A stretch of DNA of 64,000 nt, taken from the NCBI RefSeq assembly GCF_013204795.1, contig NZ_JABMKW010000007.1, positions 61,839 through 125,838 on the forward strand, given 5' to 3'. The notes under the pieces were generated by a model. It made no database searches. It saw only the letters and a program-made list of their open reading frames with translations, and was not told the DNA's origin. Both the position numbers and the translations under genes were made by a program. Source of the stretch: Pedobacter panaciterrae (GTDB lineage: Bacteria > Bacteroidota > Bacteroidia > Sphingobacteriales > Sphingobacteriaceae). Shown in pieces: positions 60,311 to 64,000 of the stretch. How positions within the stretch are numbered: position 1 is the first letter of the stretch; each line of letters starts with the position of its first letter.

Positions 60311-60354
60311 TAAGGGTAATGTATGTTTATTCATTTAAACATACATTACCCTTA
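60311..60354 (-). repeat. Perfect 19-bp inverted repeat between lemA and the TPM gene
   Basis: TAAGGGTAATGTATGTTTA (60311-60329) and its exact complement (60336-60354) flank the loop TTCATT. Transcribed with lemA it would be a strong hairpin 17 bp after the lemA stop. No T-tract follows on the minus strand, so it is more likely an mRNA stabiliser or regulator than a terminator. Confidence 0.75.
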
Positions 60355-60371
60355 AATGTTGTTATGGTATA

Positions 60372-60953
60372 TTAGAATTCTACTTTTGGTGCATTTTGTG
60401 CACCAGCGTCAGCTTTAAAAGCAGCTTTTTGGCTAAATCCGAATATGCCTGCAGTAATGTTGTTAGGGAATGATCTTACCTTTGTATTATAAGTTTGAAC
60501 CGATTCGTTAAAATCTTTACGCGCTACTGTGATACGATTTTCAGTACCTTCCAGCTGAGCTGATAATTCACTAAACTGTTGAGTAGCTTTAAGCTCAGGG
60601 TAGTTCTCGGTTAAAACCATCAATTTACCTAATGCCTGACTTAACTGACCTTGAGCAGCCTGATATTTTTGCATATTCTCTTCAGTTAATTTATCAGGGT
60701 CTATTGTGATCTGGCTTGCTTTAGAACGTGCTTCAATAACCTGAGTTAATGTACCCTGTTCAAACTTTGCTGCACCTTTAACTGTGCTTACAAGGTTAGG
60801 GATCAAATCAGAACGGCGTTGATATTGTGTTTCAACCTGTGCCCATTTGGTTTTTACATCCTCATCCAGTTTAACCAAGCCGTTGTAACCACAACCACTT
60901 ACTGCCACTAATAAGACTAAGATTCCTACAATTACTAAAACTACTTTTTTCAT
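60372..60953 (-). CDS. lemA: LemA-family membrane protein
   Basis: 193 residues. MKKVVLVIVGILVLLVAVSGCGYNGLVKLDEDVKTKWAQVETQYQRR: a TM helix with a possible lipid Cys at 21, then the helical LemA bundle with SDLIPNLVSTVKGAAKFEQGTLTQVIEARSKA, GKLMVLTENYPELKATQQFSELSAQLEGTENRITVARKDFNE and a short tail. LemA proteins are single-pass with an extracytoplasmic helical domain; the function is unclear. It heads the lemA/TPM/TPM/helical/NUDIX block. Confidence 0.92.
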   Translation of the reverse strand: MKKVVLVIVGILVLLVAVSGCGYNGLVKLDEDVKTKWAQVETQYQRRSDLIPNLVSTVKGAAKFEQGTLTQVIEARSKASQITIDPDKLTEENMQKYQAAQGQLSQALGKLMVLTENYPELKATQQFSELSAQLEGTENRITVARKDFNESVQTYNTKVRSFPNNITAGIFGFSQKAAFKADAGAQNAPKVEF

Positions 60954-61004
60954 ATTTTTCTGTTTTGTTTTTCAGTGTTAATTTACGCATTAGAACTCAA
61001 TTTC

Positions 61005-61205
61005 TGTACCTTTGTTACAGTTCAGTAGAAAAACCTGACAACAATAACGCAAAAAGACATCTAAATTACGCTGGCTCTGGCAAAAATCAATGATAAAATC
61101 GCCGATGTGCAAACCTTTAGAAAACCCGAAATGATGGTATTTCTCAATGTAAAGCCTATAAAATTCTTAAAAGATTAAATAACCGCTTTCAAGAAAAGTA
61201 ATTTT
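61005..61205 (+). pseudogene. Decayed duplicate of the promoter and 5' end of the downstream FAD-dehydrogenase gene
   Basis: About 200 bp here align co-linearly with 61342-61545 at an offset of 337-339 bp. Shared blocks include the promoter box TACCTTTG (61007 and 61344), AAAACCTGAC, GCAAAAAGACAT, ACGCTGGCTC, TATAAAAT-CTTAAAAGAT and AAGAAAAGTAA. Across one 50-bp stretch I count eight mismatches. The copy's start codon reads ACG instead of ATG and its frame is broken by small indels, so it is a dead partial duplication. It fills the 430-bp gap between lemA and the intact gene; the rest (61206-61341) holds nothing I recognise. Confidence 0.75.
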
Positions 61206-61343
61206 CGAAGGGAGGATGAAGCAATTTTTTCGCTGTAAAATAACTGACATAATTACAATTCGTGTACTGCCAAAAGAAGTCAGAAGCTTTCAAATTTATA
61301 TTTAATGTTTAAAATAGTAAGGATCTTTTAATGTTGTAAGATG

Positions 61344-61351
61344 TACCTTTG
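61344..61351 (+). promoter_or_regulatory. -7 box of the FAD-dehydrogenase gene
   Basis: TACCTTTG fits TAnnTTTG and is conserved in the upstream decayed copy (61007-61014). The ATG at 61384 lies 32 bp downstream. Confidence 0.55.
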
Positions 61352-61383
61352 CATCAATTCAGGATAAAAACCTGACGATAATT

Positions 61384-62925
61384 ATGCAAAAAGACATTGA
61401 AATAACGCTGGCTCCGGAAGAGACCGACAACATAACTGCGATTAAGAAAAACCTTTCGGAAGCTTTAAAAATTGATCTTTCCCGAATTGGCGGATATAAA
61501 ATCCTTAAAAGATCAATTGATGCCCGTTCAAGAAAAGTAATATACAGGCTACAGGTAAGAACATTTATCGATGAACCGTTATTAACCGAATCGTTTGTTG
61601 TTAACTATAAGAATGTTAGCAATGCGAAACATGTGGTTATTGTGGGTGCTGGTCCGGCCGGATTATTTGCAGCACTTCAGTGTATCGAAAACGGATTAAA
61701 ACCAATAGTGCTTGAACGTGGTAAGGACGTAAAACAACGAAGGAGGGATTTAGCAGCAATAAACAAAGAAGGTATTGTAAATACTGAATCTAATTATTGT
61801 TATGGTGAAGGGGGAGCCGGAACTTATTCAGATGGAAAATTATATACCCGATCCAATAAGCGTGGGGATATTAATAAAGTGCTTCAGGCCTTTGTTCAGC
61901 ACGGCGCTGCGGAAGATATTCTTGTTGATGCCCGCCCCCATATCGGTACAAATAAATTGCCCCATATAATTACTGCAATTAGAGAAACAATTTTAAATGC
62001 AGGAGGGGAGGTGCGTTTCGACCAAAAAGTAACGGACGTTTTAATTGATTTTGGAAAGATAAAAGGTGTAGAGATTAACGGAGAAGAGAAACTATTGTCT
62101 GACGCTGTTATTCTAGCCACCGGGCACTCAGCAAGAGATATTTATGAATTGCTTCATAAAAAGAATATCCTTGTTGAAGCCAAACCATTTGCCTTGGGAG
62201 TAAGAATAGAGCACCCTCAGTCTATTATAGATGCGGCTCAATACCATTGCGATATCCGGAGTGAATTTTTGCCTCCGGCTTATTATAGTTTAGTTGAGCA
62301 GGTTGGTGCCAGAGGCGTGTTCTCGTTTTGTATGTGCCCGGGAGGGATAATTGCCCCTTGTGCAACGTATGCTGATGAAATAGTTGTTAATGGATGGTCG
62401 CCATCAAAAAGGAATAATCCATATGCGAATTCCGGAACGGTAGTGCAAATAACGCTTGATGATGTTAAGGGCGACTATCCGCTAAGAATGATGCATTTTC
62501 AGGCGGAAATAGAGAAAACTGCTTTCAGGCTTGGTGGGGGAGATCTGGTTGCGCCTGCCCAAAGGATGGTTGACTTTGTAGAGGGTCGAATTTCAGTAGA
62601 TCTACCTAAAAATTCTTATTTACCTGGAACACGGAGTGTAATGCTTAAAGAAACGCTGCCAGATTTTGTTGCATCAAGTCTGAAAAATGCTTTGCCCCTG
62701 TTTGGGAAAAAAATGAAAGGTTATTATACGAATGAGGCTATTTTGGTAGGAGTAGAAAGCAGAAGTTCATCGCCAGTTAGGATTCCAAGAGATAAAGAGA
62801 CTTTTCAACATCCACAGGTTGCGGGCTTATATCCTTGTGCAGAAGGTGCAGGTTATGCAGGAGGTATAGTATCGGCTGCAATTGACGGTGTTAATTGTGC
62901 AAATGCAGTTTTAAAGTTTAGCTAA
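61384..62925 (+). CDS. FAD-dependent oxidoreductase (COG2509 type)
   Basis: 513 residues. A N-terminal ferredoxin-fold-like extension (residues 1-85; MQKDIEITLAPEETDNITAIKKNLSEAL) precedes the FAD domain: VVIVGAGPAGLFAALQCIENG, VLERGKDVKQRRRDLAAINKEG, CYGEGGAGTYSDGKLYTRS, PHIITAIRETILNAGG, VILATGHSARDIYELLHK, and the C-terminal YPCAEGAGYAGGIVSAAIDG. This is the family of uncharacterised FAD-dependent dehydrogenases found in Bacteroidota and Firmicutes; the substrate is unknown. It has its own promoter box (61344), partly duplicated upstream, and is followed 30 bp later by the DinB gene. Confidence 0.88.
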   Translation: MQKDIEITLAPEETDNITAIKKNLSEALKIDLSRIGGYKILKRSIDARSRKVIYRLQVRTFIDEPLLTESFVVNYKNVSNAKHVVIVGAGPAGLFAALQCIENGLKPIVLERGKDVKQRRRDLAAINKEGIVNTESNYCYGEGGAGTYSDGKLYTRSNKRGDINKVLQAFVQHGAAEDILVDARPHIGTNKLPHIITAIRETILNAGGEVRFDQKVTDVLIDFGKIKGVEINGEEKLLSDAVILATGHSARDIYELLHKKNILVEAKPFALGVRIEHPQSIIDAAQYHCDIRSEFLPPAYYSLVEQVGARGVFSFCMCPGGIIAPCATYADEIVVNGWSPSKRNNPYANSGTVVQITLDDVKGDYPLRMMHFQAEIEKTAFRLGGGDLVAPAQRMVDFVEGRISVDLPKNSYLPGTRSVMLKETLPDFVASSLKNALPLFGKKMKGYYTNEAILVGVESRSSSPVRIPRDKETFQHPQVAGLYPCAEGAGYAGGIVSAAIDGVNCANAVLKFS

Positions 62926-62955
62926 ACACATTTACCTTTTATTTGTTGTTTTCGT

Positions 62956-63411
62956 ATGATTGATTTCGCAAATGAGCTTAGAAAAGGATATAGTGGGGAT
63001 GCCTGGCACGGCAACAGTGTATCCGCTATTATTTCGTCGGTAAGTAAAGATCAAATATTTAAACGACCAATTCCAACTGCACATACCATTGCTGAACTTG
63101 TATTGCACTTAACTTCATGGACGGAAGAAGTATTTTCGAGGCTGGAAGGTAACTTGGCCAAGGAACCTGAAAAAGGCGATTGGCCTATGGCTAAAGAAGA
63201 AACAATGCAGGAGTGGGATGCCATTTTAAGTGATTTTCGTTTAGCTAATGAAAAACTGCTTAATCTTGCGAGGGAAATTTCTGAAGACCAATGGAGAACA
63301 ACGGTTAATCAGGTTTCGGGACCTAGAGTGAATTATTTTGAGTTATTCAATGGTTTGGTGCAGCATCATGCTTATCATGCAGGGCAAATCTCATTGTTAT
63401 TAAAATTTTAG
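62956..63411 (+). CDS. DinB-family protein
   Basis: 151 residues, a four-helix bundle of the DinB/YfiT type. The metal-binding histidines are in AELVLHLTSWTEEVFSRL (first His) and GLVQHHAYHAGQISLLLKF (HHAYHAGQ, paired His). Such proteins act as thiol transferases or small hydrolases; the substrate is unknown. It ends 3 bp before the CoA-binding gene, so the two are probably co-transcribed. Confidence 0.88.
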   Translation: MIDFANELRKGYSGDAWHGNSVSAIISSVSKDQIFKRPIPTAHTIAELVLHLTSWTEEVFSRLEGNLAKEPEKGDWPMAKEETMQEWDAILSDFRLANEKLLNLAREISEDQWRTTVNQVSGPRVNYFELFNGLVQHHAYHAGQISLLLKF

Positions 63412-63414
63412 ATT

Positions 63415-63774
63415 GTGAAAAAAACATTAATTATAGGGGCGAGCCCCAATCCGGATAGATATGCCTATAAAGCTGCGCATATGCTTAAATCAAAAGGGCA
63501 CAACATTATCAATGTTGGTATAAAAAAAGGAGCTGTGGCCGGAGAAGAGATTGAGCAACCAGGGCATCTGCATAATGACATTGATACGGTTACCTTATAT
63601 ATAGGTCCGCATTTGCAGAGTGGTTACTATAACTATATACTGGAAACAAAACCTAAACGAGTTATTTTTAATCCTGGAACTGAAAATCAGGAACTGGAAG
63701 AATTGCTGTTGGCAAATGATATTGAGCCGATAGAGGCTTGTACTCTGGTATTGTTATCTACAGGTCAGTACTAG
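63415..63774 (+). CDS. CoA-binding domain protein
   Basis: 119 residues from a GTG start at 63415 (MKKTLIIGASPNPDRYAYKAAHMLKSKGHNIINVGIKKGAVAGEEI), a Rossmann-like CoA-binding domain (PF13380 type) alone, without the succinyl-CoA synthetase portion. HNDIDTVTLYIGPHLQSGYYNYIL and FNPGTENQELEELLLAND complete the fold. It presumably senses or carries CoA esters. It is the last gene of the window; the 11-bp repeat array lies just downstream. Confidence 0.88.
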   Translation: MKKTLIIGASPNPDRYAYKAAHMLKSKGHNIINVGIKKGAVAGEEIEQPGHLHNDIDTVTLYIGPHLQSGYYNYILETKPKRVIFNPGTENQELEELLLANDIEPIEACTLVLLSTGQY

Positions 63775-63786
63775 TATATTTTTTTA

Positions 63787-63839
63787 ACGACTTTCCAACG
63801 ACTCATAGACGACTTTGAAACGACTCTGAACGACCTTTT
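63787..63839. repeat. Tandem array of five 10-11-bp units
   Basis: Units acgac + tail: TTTCCA, TCATAG, TTTGAA, TCTGA, CTTTT (11, 11, 11, 10 and 10 bp). The inverted core GTCGTT lies at 63840-63845 immediately after. Unit sequence differs completely from the 28711 array but the design is the same: an invariant five-base anchor, a variable tail of five or six bases, and an inverted anchor at one edge. It starts 12 bp after the CoA-binding gene's stop. The rest of the tail to 64000 holds nothing I recognise. Confidence 0.75.
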
Positions 63840-64000
63840 GTCGTTTGTAAGTCTTTTTGGTGTGAGGTGATAGGCGATAATGTATTATACTTATATGTAG
63901 TACTACGCTGTAGCATATTTCATAGATTAGCGCTGGCTCGTCGTTTTTTAAGATAAAGAATTAACCGGATTTTAACTTGCTGTTAATTTTTCTGGTTGTG

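Overview
The window is a chromosomal segment of a member of the Bacteroidota, most likely a Pedobacter-like Sphingobacteriaceae. Evidence: a SusC/SusD pair with glycoside hydrolases, Bacteroidota-type promoters (-33 TTTG, about 20 bp, -7 TAnnTTTG) close to many start codons, AT-rich intergenic DNA, Tat-exported sugar enzymes, an IscA/ErpA-type scaffold, a DUF5686 outer-membrane protein, head-GIN and LemA/TPM proteins. No rRNA, tRNA, CRISPR array, prophage or intact insertion sequence was seen.

Region 1 (0.3-10.9 kb, all minus strand): after the truncated 5' end of an aspartate-semialdehyde dehydrogenase gene lies a ten-gene block ending in an intrinsic terminator at 340-375. It encodes a two-subunit GMC/gluconate-2-dehydrogenase-type sugar dehydrogenase, a lipoprotein cytochrome c, two Gfo/Idh/MocA oxidoreductases, three xylose-isomerase-like TIM-barrel proteins, a DUF1080 lipoprotein (3-keto-disaccharide hydrolase family) and an MFS permease. 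Together these look like a 3-keto-glycoside oxidation/elimination pathway, with a Tat-exported periplasmic half and a cytoplasmic half.

Region 2 (11.0-13.6 kb): an SDR-type threonine dehydrogenase, a YebC-family protein and a secreted alpha/beta esterase. The matching second threonine enzyme (kbl) lies at 34.0 kb.

Region 3 (13.8-27.6 kb, minus strand): a polysaccharide utilisation locus in the order susC, susD, stem-loop, GH144-like glucanase, GH43-like protein, SGNH hydrolase, GH3 beta-glucosidase, terminator. Upstream is a one-piece membrane regulator (beta-propeller, Y_Y_Y, TM helix, LuxR-type HTH).

Region 4 (27.6-46.2 kb): mostly housekeeping and envelope genes: trhO, a secreted C1 peptidase, an ECF sigma factor with a membrane partner, a DUF5686 protein, kbl, pheS, a degenerate Rieske-like lipoprotein, a TetR regulator, a 36-codon small ORF behind a textbook promoter, an rlmD-type methyltransferase, a serine hydrolase, a head-GIN protein, and an acyltransferase / glycosyltransferase-like pair followed by ispH and hemH.

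Region 5 (46.2-52.4 kb): waaA, then a nucleotide-sugar block (ugd, UDP-glucuronate decarboxylase, galE, an unknown helical protein, rfbB) that ends in a terminator overlapping the rfbB stop codon.

Region 6 (52.4-64 kb): an ABC-type permease, an A-type Fe-S protein, a B12-dependent acyl-CoA mutase large subunit, dnaA with DnaA-box-like repeats upstream, a NUDIX/TPM/LemA block, a decayed duplicate of the 5' end of an FAD-dehydrogenase gene just upstream of the intact gene, a DinB protein and a CoA-binding protein.

The least explained elements are two unrelated intergenic arrays of 10-11-bp units (28711-28765 and 63787-63839) that share one architecture, the small ORF at 37423, and the 200-bp decayed duplication at 61005.
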